A stretch of DNA of 64,000 nucleotides, from NCBI RefSeq assembly GCF_001625215.2, contig NC_030383.2, positions 20,689,197-20,753,196 on the forward strand, read 5' to 3'. Positions 48,142-59,860 of the stretch are shown one piece after another; position 1 is the first letter of the stretch, and each line of letters begins with the position of its first letter. The notes under the pieces were generated by a model, which searched no databases, was not told where the DNA came from, and saw nothing but the letters and a program-made list of their open reading frames with translations. The stretch comes from Daucus carota subsp. sativus. Its lineage: Eukaryota; Streptophyta; Magnoliopsida; Apiales; Apiaceae. Position numbers and translations under genes: made by a program.

Positions 48142-50394
48142 TTATACACCTCGAAAAAGAGGATTATATTTGACGACGGTCAAATCGATTTAGTAAAGCT
48201 TGATCTAATTCCCTACTAGCACCTTGTGTTCCGTTGGGAAGGAAACGATCTAAATAGTTAGTTATTTCTTTAACATTTATTTAGCACTTATCTTGCCAAC
48301 TAATCTAATCTAACTTTCCGCAATTAACTTTACTTGTTATTGTTGCCTGGTTAACATCCTACTAGCCCCTTTAGCGCTCCGTGGGAACAATAACCGGATA
48401 GGCCTACTATACGTATTTATATACTTTCTGCACTTTATAGTTGTTATTATTATAAGTGTATAAATATTGTATTGTTGGTTTTGCGGAATTTATATTGGCT
48501 TGTGCTAAGGTTAAAGAAACTCTCGACTCTCTCTCTACGAACTTTAATTGATTTGATTTAGTCTCTAAAGACTATGTAATAACCCGGATTTTTAAAAATA
48601 TTTTTATTAATATTATAAATGATTTTCTTAAAAAGAAAGGAATAAGATTTAATATTTTATTCCAGTTAATGAGTTTTCAGAGTTTTATATTTAAACCCGG
48701 GTTATTGTGTTATTGATAAATAATCGTATTTTCAAAACGGATTTTCATATATTATTTTGAAAATTCTGTATGAATATTATGTGGATATATGTGTTATGTG
48801 ATTAAGTGGTATTGGTGAGTTTGTTTGTTAATTAGTTATGATTAATTATTAGTATTATATGATTAATATATGAATTTTTGTGAATTTTATATTATCTGGT
48901 TTATTGCGTTAACTGCTCATATGTGTTCGTAATTGAGAAATTTCAATTTCTATATGCTCAGGAGAAAATATAGTTTATTTGGATATTTTCATATCGATTT
49001 ATGGAATATTAGATGATTTTATAATCGATTTACGGATTTAATTGCGTATATTTATATTTAATTATTGATTATTTGATTTCCGTAAAACCGTTCACTCGTA
49101 ACGAGGTAGCAAATTTTCTTCCCGGAATTTTCGACAAAACTCACCTTTAGCCTAATTTGAATATTCCGGACATTTTTCGTGTTTTGACTTTTTCGATCCG
49201 GAGTACGGTTTTCCCGGGAGTCGGTCCGGCGGAGTTTTTCGGGTATTGTAATTGTCGATAATTACCCAGTTTGTCTCGATAAACGTGAACCGAGATATTT
49301 TCTTCATCCTTATCATGTAATAATTGCAGTGGGACCCGCAGACCAATAATTGAGTTAAAAAGCCCCGTTTTGATGATTATCTCGAAAACCAGTACCGATT
49401 GGACCCCGCTTTATTAGTATAAAGCTATTAAATACGTATTTTCATGCCATAAACGATCCAAAGGGGTACCAATTATTTGTAAATATAAATAGACCTTTCT
49501 AGAGCTTATTTTCACCCGTAAAATCATTTCACCAGTTTCTCTGCACGAATTCCGAGAGAAACCGAGCGGTGTTCTTCGTGTTCTTCATAATCAAACGTGG
49601 ATTTGAAGGCGTTATTGGAGTCAGAATCAAGCGTGCGAATAGTCAAATCGAAGATATCGAAGAGTAGAATCTATATCTGCAATCAAAAACAACATGAGAT
49701 TCACAGGTAGGGAGTAATTGAGGTTTTAAAATTCGAATCATTATGATTTAAATAGTGAATTTTTGCAAACGTGATTGTTTGATTGTTTTGATGATTCCAT
49801 GTTGTAGAGCATGTTTTTCTCGTCGTTTTGGTATATTATATGTTGATTTTTGAGTTCCATAACACCTAGAAAAGTGGGTTTGATTATTTAGCTTGTTCTT
49901 GAATGTTCTTGGGAGATTATGAATGTTTTCAATTCGAAATTAGGCGTTTTCAGTTTAGGAATTCTGGGATATGGTGTTATATACCATTAGAAAGAGCGTT
50001 TTAAGAGGAATCTATGCATGGGTTCAAAACAAGGGAACGAAATGTGTACAGGCCGGCCGGAGTTCGCGAAGAACTCGACGGCGGCTTGAATTTTCAGCCT
50101 TTTTCCGGCTTATTCTTGCTTTGTTTGTTGATTTTAATGGCACGATTAGCTTCCTGGCAGCGGGAGGTTGAGTTCTGGAGTTGTTGGGAAGTGTTGGAGG
50201 CCGGAAACGGCTTCTCCGGTGAAGCCGACGTCGAGGACGTCGGCGGTGTAAAAACTTCAGTTAGGTCCCCAAACTTTTGGGGGCGATAAAGTTTTAGTAC
50301 CCTAGTTTCGGTTCTGTCATTCTCGACACCAAACTTTTCAATGTTTACACTCGGCACCCCGAGTTCAAACTTTTGAATATTTACACTTTAAACC

Positions 50395-50625
50395 TTTTTA
50401 TTTTAATTTTCAAAAATTGTTTTATTTAATTATTTTAAATTTCAAAAATTGTTTTTAATTATTTGTTTATTCAGAAATAAATCTAATTTGATTTATTAAT
50501 TAATTTTAATTAGTAATTAATTATTTAATTGGTCAATTAATTTAAATATTAATTGATTAATTAATTTAATTAATTATTAATTGATTTTAATTGATTAATT
50601 AATTGGATTTAATTAATCCTTTTTG
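50395..50625. repeat. aattaatt-rich low-complexity tract
   Basis: About 230 bases of overlapping attaatta, ttaattg and related words within the solo LTR. No other content. Confidence 0.7.
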
Positions 50626-51680
50626 ATTTAAAAATTCCGAAAAATAGTTTCGAGCTTTAAAATATTTTTCCAAATTATGTTCAAGGCTCGACAATTGTTT
50701 ATGAATGATTTCAAGTCCAATTTCAAGTATTTGGGACTTGATTATTTATCCGAAAGGTGATTCTTTTATCGATTTTAATTTCGAAAAATGTTTAAAAATT
50801 CCAGAAAATTCCCGAAAAATCATTTTTAACCCAAGAATTGATTTGACATCAATTGGGGTGGGAAACCTTATGTGCTATATGAAGATTATTATCTATTTGA
50901 TGTGTTATGTGCCGATAGAGAGTAAGAAAACAGTTTTGTTCATAACTTTTGACTCGTAATTCAGAATGGAGTAAAACGAAAAAGGGATTAAAGCTTATAA
51001 AGTCTAGTTTAATATATCATAATAATATGATGGAGTTGAGAATGTGAATAATTGTTGTTAAATGTGCAGAATGTGATTATATGTTATTTAATTGCTATTA
51101 ATTGATGATTACGTGTATTCTTGATGTTATATACATGAAGAATGACTTATATGACGTAGTGTCATGTCTTGACTGATATGAGATAAGAACATATGGATTA
51201 TAGTGATTGGATGTGGTTGGTTGATTGTTGATTGAGATAGGGTAACAGGTGGATAGTCTAATAAATAGACGAGACGATGTCGGATTTTCGATAGGATTTG
51301 TATGATATTTAATTGATAATATGTTATGTGGAATATGACTTGACTATATGGTAGAATCAAAGCATGCTTATGTGTTACGTGGTATCTGATAAGTTTAAAG
51401 GGGTATATAAGTGGATATCGATATACGTGATATGTATATGCGATAAATTGATTAGTGATTATAGTATTATTTTATCCTCGTAAAGGATTTGGACGAGACG
51501 TGTACGCTCGAAGACATCAGGAAGTCGAAATGGTATTGCAAAGCGAATAAGGGATGAATCGAGTAAGCGAAGCGAAGTGGCGAATAGAGTATAGCTAGAG
51601 ATGGTCTAGAGATTACGAGATGCATAGACTGTGAAAGTGGAAAGATGAGATAGAGATGTGAGACTGGAGTCAGATTTAAG

Positions 51681-51890
51681 GCAAGTATCCTGCACCCTGC
51701 TTTTGGATATATTGCATATTCTGATCCATTCTTTTTATATGTGTTGCAAGTATCCTATACTCTTCTTTTGGATATCTTGCGATTATTCTGATCCATTCTT
51801 TTCGAATGTGTTGCAAATATTCGTTCCTTTCTTTTTCATATTTGGCAAATGCAAATATTCTTATCCATCCTTTTCTAATCCTCGAAAATT
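51681..51890 (+). repeat. Degenerate ~65-bp minisatellite in the solo LTR
   Basis: Units begin gcaagtatcc or gcaaatattc at 51681, 51746, 51813 and 51851. Each is followed by a ttctgatccattctttt-like stretch. Confidence 0.6.
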
Positions 51891-53063
51891 CAGATAATTT
51901 CCGTTTTACAAATTAATTCGAAGTTCAGATTGTCATTGAAGCATGTGTTGCTCAATGATAGTTAGAGCTTTGAATGAATTGGGATCTTCTTGATTATTCA
52001 AACCGCCATTGTCATGCTGGTTTAGCAGGCTAAACTCAGTTGAATAGCCGATAATGGAGGATATTGAATAGTTAGGGATTTCCTGAACTATGATTTATGG
52101 AAGGATGGACTGTGACTTATGGAAAGTTATTATCAAAGTTTGATTTGGAATTATTCAGTGGTTGATGATGATTATGATTATGTTCTGTTAACTTACATTG
52201 GCTTCTTGAATTGAATTATGGAATTGGATTATTGTTTTTATAAAAAAAAAATTATGTGAACCAAATTAGTGGTCAGACCAGATTCGTGGTCATGCTAGGC
52301 CAATGAGTGCCTTGGATCCTGTGATAGAGCATGGCGGGGCCTGCTCGGGGTTAGGTATGACTGATCAGCATCCTGACCTTGGTTTTTAATTAAAATGTGA
52401 TAGTCCAATTCAATAATTCTCTTATGAAGGATTGAATTCCTCAGGTTTCCATTGCTGCAAAGTATTGTGATTCTTTTACACAATACCTGAATTTGTGAAT
52501 TCAGGTTGAATCTTTTATATCTTGAATTCGTGATCTTCTGTTATATCATTTCAGAATTTTCATTGTTTATTATTACTTGCTGAGCATTGTTGCTCACTCT
52601 TGCTATTCCTTTCTAACCATTTCAGAAAGGCTGAAAGATGAGATGATTGGTTGAGATTGTGAATAAGGCTAATGTTAGACGAGGAGACAGAGTTGAGGAT
52701 CCAGTGGGCGAGGAGTGTTCAGGAAAGTGATGAGATTGGTGCAAGCTAGAGTGTAAGTCATAGCTGGAATGGCTGACAGTGATTCTTCTTATCGAAGATG
52801 ATCTGACTTGGTAAGAGATGTTGTGTAATATTAGTGGTGGATTCTAATTTCAATACTGTAACCTGGAAGCGATCCTGTTGTTTTTGGGGGTTAAAAATGT
52901 TCTCTTTCGAATCATTTATTAAATTTTAAAGGTTCTCTGGAAATTCTTTTATTATGGTTTTCAAGTTTGAAATTCAGGTTTTGAAATCGTCTGATTTATG
53001 TTCTCATTCAAATCTTTTATTGAATGTTTTCAAGTTTTAAATTCTTTTGAATTTTCATTATCT

Positions 53064-53064
53064 T

Positions 53065-53097
<33 letters not shown>

Positions 53098-53101
53098 TAT
53101 A
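53064..53101. repeat. Poly-A plus (AT)n microsatellite
   Basis: A run of A followed by alternating at, near the end of the solo LTR. Confidence 0.85.
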
Positions 53102-54192
53102 CAGGTTTCCAAAAGTGTTTAAAAATGGGTTTTATGTGGTGACGTCAGAATCCAGACCCCCGGATTCTCGGGCTGTCACAGACTATAAAAGAGAAGAGTT
53201 ATATTGAAAAGAAGCAAGGACTTCTCGTTTATATTACTTCGAAAATAGACGTATTTTCATATAACGAAGTAATAATATAAGTCTTGTGCCATCGAGCCTA
53301 AATAGACTTAAAACTCCGAATAAAATTTATTCGATCTACACGGAGTTTATAAATACAAGTATTCTTTGATTCTTCAAGATCGTATATTTAACAAAGAAAG
53401 AATACTTTTACTCCACACATATATTGGTTTTATTTGGAGTAAAAATAACGTATACTTCGATTTAATATTTGTGATTCGAAAAGTATACAAGTTATAAATA
53501 TTCATTGTTGAATATTACTACACTCGGCCTAGACATTTCTAGTCCAAAAACCTTTTTATAAACCCAAGTTATTTGTCGTAGATATTGTTTTCTGAATTTT
53601 GTAGTGAGGAAAAGTGAAGTGAGGTGATCTTCGTTTCAAGACCCAAGTCCTAGGCGTGCTAACGGGGAGTTAGTCGTCTTCGCACCGTGAGGAAGAGGAA
53701 AGACCCAAGACCTAAGACCTTTGTCCAAGACCCGCAAAAGTTTAGAAGTTCAAAGACTACACCCGGGGTACAACGACTTTGAGGAGGTGACGGGGAGTTA
53801 CGCTCCAAGACGAGTCTTGTAAGTTTACATTTATAGTGAGGAGGTAACGGGAAGTTACGCTCCAAGATATATATTTGTAAAGGCTTCTCCGCCTACTGTA
53901 AAGGAGTATCTTTATAGTAGAGAAAATCTCGAGTCCGGGGAGGAGCTCGGGGACTGGAGTAGGGGTGAGTGGACTCCATCGGTTGAGTTAGCCACCGCGA
54001 ACCAGGATAAATCCTTGTGTGTGGTACTTTACTTTCTTTGCTCTTTGCTTCCGCACATATATACTGCTCATCTCTCGATACAAGTTTTAAAAAGGCGATA
54101 AACTTTTTATTACACCGCATAAATTTTTAAATTGGTGATTAAGCTATTCAACCCCCCCTTCTAGCTTAATTAACCTCGTATCGGACCTAACA

Positions 54193-57100
54193 ATATAATA
54201 ATAGATGCATGATTAATTCACTTTTTAAAATATTTAATTGGTATCTCTTTTTGATGCTTTATTGATGTTTTATTTGCGAATTAATTGTGATGTATTGGCA
54301 CTGGTGAAATATTGTTGCATATTTCTTAAAACTACTAGTGCTAATATATTTTAGGTGTTTAATATTCTGAGTACAAGGGAGACAACAAAATATTTATTCT
54401 GTCTCGTATTTATGTTCTGGAGTGGTGAGTTTCTGTAAAGAAATTTCCTTATCAATTGATTTCAACAATTGGTATCCACTACTCTATTTTATAAATATTT
54501 CTTAGAATATTTTGCATCTATACATGTAGCGTCATAAGACGAGATATTGATTATCTTGTATTTGTGTACTTGGTGATCTTTGTCACTTGCAGCGTCTGTT
54601 TTGACGATGTGCTAGTATGAGGCCTTTTCACTAATTAGTGTGGCGAGTGCTTTATACACTGTAGCGCATAAATTTTCTTGTTTCCTTTTTAAAATTGTAG
54701 TGAGAAACAGGAATCTGTGTCTTTTTCAAAGACAAGTTCATTTAAACCTTTTATGCATAGATTCAGACTCTCGTACTCAAACTAGTTTTTAATGGAAAAC
54801 TTTGATTCTTTCATCGGTAGTGATTGTCATTCTTTATGAAAATCATTTTTACAATCACAACTGATTCATTTTTCCTCAAAAGATTAAATGCAATGCTTTC
54901 ATTCAAAATCATAGACTTTCCAAAGTGCATTTATATCTCATTCTGTTCTTCAGAACTTTATCAGCCTCTTGGCTTTCCTAGATAGTCATAAGGTTGAAAA
55001 CCAACAATCTTTATCCCAGACTATAAAACCAAATTCAGAACACATCCCAACTTTCCCCATGGAGTAATAAGGAACTTATTAGACTAGAGGTCAATGAGGG
55101 AGAAACTGTACTCGTTGCAGCAAATAAGGATGTGAGGGATAGTGTACCCACAGCTCTACCTCTCAAGGAGAAAAGGTGTTTTCAAACTTGAGGTAACTGT
55201 TGCTCATCTGTATTCTCCCAAAAGAATATAGAGCTGAAAAGGCAATAAAACAGTCTCTGGAATCATTTTCTCAACAGGATGAGTCCATTGAAATTCGCTC
55301 GTCAGCCAGAGCATCTTGTATTGAGTCAAGCACATCATCAGTAATCACTCTGATGAAGAGCCTAAACAAAAAACCTTATGGACACAATACAAAAGAGTGC
55401 ACAGTAAGGTTAAAGGTTTTGTTCTAGAAGCAACTTCTTCATTTACCATTTTACGGTAGATAAGATGGTTGATGCCTTTACAGGTGTAAGGAGGAAACGA
55501 GGATCTCAATTGCCAAATCTTCAGGATTCTCGTCTCCCTCCCCAGATAAGAACAGATCTGGATCCAATCGGAATGGATTTCCTATTTATAGGAGATCGGC
55601 AACTCTCTGACTATGAGTCAATTTATTGATGAGTCGGTTGAGGATCGGGGATTTACGAAACCCCATTGCACCGCCAGTGACCTCTCTTGAAGGGGCTATG
55701 GTGATTTTCTCATGCAGGTACAGAAGACCATACTTTGAGTGCTGAGAGAAACACTGTGAGCCAAACACTGAGAGTTAAACACTTGGTGAGATTCTGAGAA
55801 GAACCAGTTAGATATCTGAATGAGAAATATGTGAGCATGAGTGAGTGCAAACACATAGGAAATTGAGAAGAGTGAAACACTTGTGAGGTACATATAATAA
55901 TAATTGGTATTGAAAGCTCACAAGTTGTTGAAAGAATTGACGGAAGCAACTACGGTTCATTCCATTTCACGGTGTGAATTTATGGTTGATGATTCTCTTG
56001 AATCAAGTGTCTTCACAGACATTGAGGAGGACTTAGGCCTTTGCCATAATTAAGCCTTTGTCTAACCTCCCAGAGCAAACAACTCTGGATCATTAATTGG
56101 ATAAGCCACTTAGTGGTTGGCAACTTGTGGACCATGATTCGGATTTATCTGATGAGTCTACAGGGACTGGGAATTACGAACTCCCATTGCACCACCGGTG
56201 ACCCCCTTTAAGGGTGGCTAAGGTGATTTTCTTGCAGGTACTCAGCATTTTGGAAGCTCAGTATTTGTGTGGAGGGATATACTTACAGAACTCGTGAGTG
56301 ACACCCTTACCCAAAAACCGAGAGAAAATTGAGTGTTGAGTGATACACCTGCAGAACATTTTAGTGAGACACCCATTAATTACCAAATTTATACCTAAAG
56401 ACAAAGTGGATGTTGTTACTGGAATATCAGTTTTACTCATTACTTTTCCGTTTGGAACCTATTCTTTCAGCATAAGGACCAACCCAATCAAAGTAAACCC
56501 TTAATCTGAACTCTTTCTTCGACCCCAGCTTTAGCGTTGTTTAGTTCTCTACGGGGATATTATCTTTTGGTACAGGATGTATTGGACACGTTCCTTGACC
56601 ATATTTGATACCACATATCCTCGGAGGATTCCACAACTAAGGGGGAGAATATATTTAGGGGGAGAATATATGAAAGGAGGAAGAAAAAGTAAGTTAGCTT
56701 TCTTTAGCTGTCTACAACTAAGGGGGATTAAACTACTCTTTAGTTGTGTACTACTGAGGGGGAGATTCTTCTTTCAACTAAGTTGGAGAATTGATCTTTC
56801 ATCTAAGGGGAGACAACTACTTATCACTAAGGGGAACCTGATCAAGGTAACTGGAGGAGAAGTATAAGGTGATACAATTATTCTTCAGTAAGTGGTAGAA
56901 AGGAACTTATTCATTACCACTGAAGAATTCAATGAAGCTGCTGATTGTTCTTTGCATAATGGAATGTTTTGAATTCTCTTCAAGACAGACTATGAGGATT
57001 ATCTGGCAGGTAAGCAAGAACAAGAGAAATAAAGGTGATATGCACATTTGTTATTTCTATTCATGAAATCTGGAAATGTACTATATGATCCAGAAACTTT

Positions 57101-57202
57101 GTAGCATTATTTACTAGTCCAGGACTTTACTTTTTCTAGTGTTAGTTGAGTTATCCTCCAAAGGATTTGCTTGTTATGATTAACAAACAAATAGGGGGAG
57201 AT
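54193..57202 (+). other. Internal remains of the second copia element
   Basis: No intact gene. A block of about 95 bases (gatgagtc ... gattttct-gcaggtac) occurs at about 55629-55722 and in diverged form at about 56152-56242. From 56637 on, at least five tracts such as aagggggagaat, tagggggagaat, tgagggggagat, aaggggagac and atagggggagat occur; the last one (57191-57202) abuts the LTR. Confidence 0.6.
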
Positions 57203-57839
57203 TGTAAGTCTAAATGTAAAGACAACCCTATCTGTTACATAGGGATGATAACTCAACAATAGAACAGGACAAGTAAATAACACTACGCCTGCACCGGAAT
57301 CGGAAAATACGAAGACAAAGGTTGAAGAAGCCATCTACAGTCTTGAAGGAATAAGTTCACTGGAAGAAGTTCATTAATATGTTCATGCCTCAGTGAAGAA
57401 TAAAGATTGAAGTATTCAAGATTGTGGAAGCAATGAAGATGTTGTCCAAGTACTCGAAAGATTTCAGTGCAACCCCTGAAGCAAGATATTTTTATATATC
57501 TTGGTTGGTTATTTATAATCAACAAACTGAAGCATAAACTAACCCGGAACCGACTGATCAATGTTTGCTGACAAAGACGGTACAATGTTTAACTTCAGTG
57601 TTAGTCGCTTGTGAACCAGACCAGTGCACTAAGCGTCAGCACGTACGGAGCTTTGCAAAGTATTTATCGATCGAAGAATTGATCCAGTCATATCAAGTCA
57701 TTTGTTCCAAAGCCAAGCCAAGCCAAACATCAGCTATGCCAAAGTCTCTGCTCAAATCCATATGTCAAGCTTCCACACAAAGCCATCTCAGGAAGTGACC
57801 TATCTTTTATATGTGTGCACTTATATATTTGTATATGTA

Positions 57840-58490
57840 CAAATATATTTATATATATGTATATATGTATATTTAATTAAATATAATATATATAATATAT
57901 ATGTATATATGTTTTTTTTAAACATATGTATATGTATATTTATATGTATGTATATTTAAATAAATATATATGTATATAGTATATGTATTTATATTTTACA
58001 TAAGCAATTATATAATTAAGTGTATATATATATTATATTATGTGCATAAATATATTTATATTTAGAGAGAGCTATATATATCTTTATATATATATTTATA
58101 TTAATATTTACACATAGTTATATGTATATTATATATATTTAAATATATGAGAATATATTTAAATATATGTGTATATATATTACTATATGTTTATATAAAT
58201 ATTATATATGTATATATTCATATATACTTTTCTTTATATATTTATGTTTATATTTATATTTATAAATAACTATATATATATATCTCTATATATATTTATA
58301 TATATTTACATTTGTATTTACATATAATTATATATATTATATATATTTAAATATATGAGAATATATTTAAATATATGTACATATATTATTATATGTTCTT
58401 ATAAATAAAATATATATGTGTGTATATATTTATATATACTTTTATTTATTAATATAAGAACAACATAATATATTATATTATATATATTAT
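57840..58490. repeat. tata/tgta low-complexity zone
   Basis: About 650 bases of tatatgtatat-type words. A longer segment is repeated: aatatatgagaatatatttaaatatatg at about 58142 and again at about 58348. Confidence 0.8.
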
Positions 58491-58600
58491 GCATGCATGT
58501 GATGATGTCAGGTGTCTAGGGCACCCTAGGGTTTGCATGTATATGAATATTATATACACACATGCAGAGGAGAGATAACAGTGAGATTCTTCACTGTTGA

Positions 58601-59128
58601 GGCGCAACTCCACGTAACCAGGAGTGATAAGAGTGTGTACTGGGGTGATGCTCCAAGCGCAACTTGATTATTCAAGTAAAAGGCCAAGGCAGTTTGTCTC
58701 ACACATATATATACAGAGTGGAGCGCAAGTTCAAGTCTCTTTTAACCAAGGAGAGAGAACAGGGGATGTCTAAGGCGCAAATTCACATTACTTGGATTTA
58801 TTCTAAGTAAAATATCAAGGCATACACTCCCTGAGGCGCAAGTACATTAGTGGCGCAAGTTTGAGTGACTTGGAATTTATTCTAAGTCAAAAAACACTTC
58901 CACTGGAACACAGAAGGCGCAACTTCACAAAGTTGGCGCAACTTTGTGTTAACCAGGAGAGAGAGAGGAGTGACAACAGTGCTATACAGTGGAACTATGG
59001 CGCAACTTCCTCCAAGTGCAAGTTCATGGCTTTTGGCGCAACTACACTTTACTTAGAATAATTTTCTAAGTATACAAGTGACCCTTGATGATCATTCTTG
59101 GCGCAAGTTCACTCCCCTGGCGCAAGTT
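58601..59128 (+). repeat. Array of GGCGCAA(C/G)TT motifs in the LTR
   Basis: Thirteen copies of a ten-base motif close to ggcgcaactt or ggcgcaagtt start at 58601, 58656, 58722, 58774, 58835, 58852, 58916, 58935, 58999, 59015 (weak), 59035, 59100 and 59119. Spacing is irregular (16-66 bases) and the sequence between copies is not repeated. All are in the same direction. The core resembles the E2F binding site (TTSGCGC) read on the other strand. Confidence 0.85.
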
Positions 59129-59593
59129 TGGCTTCATGAAGTTAACTAGGGTTAGTTAATGAGAAGTCTATAAATACTTGAGATGTGTGTTCATTATTAA
59201 CACACACTCTTCACCACCTTTATGGTGGAATGGCTTTGTGCCTTGCACACTACTACACACAAATAAATCATAGCTTAGTTTTGTAATATATATATATATA
59301 TATATATATATTTAGAAGCTAGGGTTTGTGAGTGTACGTAGTAGTAGCCATTGTAGCCAACCTTCGGGTTTGGATTTATAGCACCCTTCGAGGTATTTAT
59401 CAATATACAGATATACCTTGGAAAATATTGTGTGTTGGTTTAATATTTTCATATCCTCAGAAACCGACCCAATAAATATCCGGAACACGAAACCCATTAC
59501 AGAACTGCAATTTATTTATCCGCAAGATTCGAAAGAATTTTTAAAATTGTAGTGAGTATCGTATTCAACCCCCCCTTCTACGATACTTTGGAC

Positions 59594-59860
59594 CTAACAT
59601 CCTCTGTCACAGATCTGACTGACAGAAAGTAAATTGTGTTTTAGCCCTTGAACAAGAGCTACATTTGAGATGATGACATTTCCAAGATTGATGTTGCCAT
59701 ATCCCAGAGTCCTTCCTATGTTGCCATCTCCATAAGAAACACTTGGGCCAGCTTTCTCCACAAACTCTGACAGCAGGGCCTTGTTTCCAGTCATGTGTCC
59801 TGAACATCCACTGTCCAAGACTAGGATATTCTTCCTGTTGCCCTGCAATCACAAAGACCA
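59594..59860 (-). mobile_element. Start of the pol region (protease) of the reverse copia element
   Basis: On the minus strand the frame reads NILVLDSGCSGHMTGNKALL and goes on to KHNLLSVSQICDRG, the copia protease and the region after it. It stops at the edge of the forward LTR (59599/59600), so the rest of pol was displaced by that insertion and is not in the window. Confidence 0.85.

Larger units (their letters stand above)
48575..53180 (+). mobile_element. Solo LTR, probably Ty3/gypsy (Tekay/Del type)
   Basis: 4606 bases starting TGTAATAACCCGG and ending CGGGCTGTCACA. It is flanked by identical 5-base target duplications gacta (48570-48574 and 53181-53185). No coding domain, primer site or second LTR is found inside, so it is a solo LTR left by recombination between two LTRs. 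Very long LTRs with this start are typical of plant gypsy elements such as Tekay/Del. The perfect target duplication suggests a fairly recent insertion, later than the host copia LTR. Confidence 0.75.
34305..54192 (+). mobile_element. Sirevirus-like Ty1/copia element (5' LTR lost in the gap)
   Basis: Order of parts: gag, coiled-coil frame, pol (protease, integrase, reverse transcriptase, RNase H), a non-coding then gene-like segment with a third frame, several polypurine tracts, and a 3' LTR. Domain order integrase before reverse transcriptase marks copia; the third frame and repeated polypurine tracts point to Sireviruses. The LTR begins TGAAAGG (46126) and ends CCTAACA (54192). Its net length, without the inserted solo LTR, is about 3.46 kb, long for copia. 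pol looks whole; gag is slightly decayed, with a few breaks. Age cannot be measured without the 5' LTR, but the open pol frame suggests a fairly young copy. Confidence 0.85.
46126..54192 (+). mobile_element. 3' LTR of the Sirevirus-like element, split by a solo LTR
   Basis: Starts TG after the polypurine tract and ends ...caaccccccctt...ggacctaaca, the usual copia LTR end. It is interrupted at 48575-53180 by another element; its own length is about 3456 bases. It contains a cluster of short palindromes of the type cgaactaaagtttcg at 47967-48141. The five bases after it are atata, but the matching left copy is not visible. Confidence 0.75.
54193..59599 (+). mobile_element. 3' part of a second copia (Sirevirus-like) element
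   Basis: Remains of an internal region (54193-57202) without recognised domains, a set of polypurine tracts, and a complete LTR (57203-59599). The left side is missing, probably because the Sirevirus-like element at 34305-54192 landed in it. Decayed; no gag or pol seen. Its right end interrupts the reverse-strand element at 59600, so it inserted after that one. Confidence 0.65.
57203..59599 (+). mobile_element. LTR of the second copia element
   Basis: 2397 bases from TGTAAGTC, right after a polypurine tract, to GGACCTAACA. Contains an AT-rich repeat zone (57840-58490), a motif array of GGCGCAA (58601-59128), and a (TA)n tract at about 59286-59310. The end sequence caacccccccttcta...ggacctaaca matches that of the other copia LTR. 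The five bases following are tcctc. Confidence 0.75.

Noticed and set aside
50014-50289. 91-codon frame in the solo LTR
   Set aside because: Found inside a non-coding LTR, with no domain, and overlapped by another frame on the other strand.
57840-58490. Origin or matrix attachment region
   Set aside because: Plain tata/tgta low complexity inside an LTR; nothing specific supports a function.
58601-59128. CRISPR array or satellite
   Set aside because: Motif is only ten bases, spacing is irregular and the spacers are unrelated; the locus is a plant LTR.
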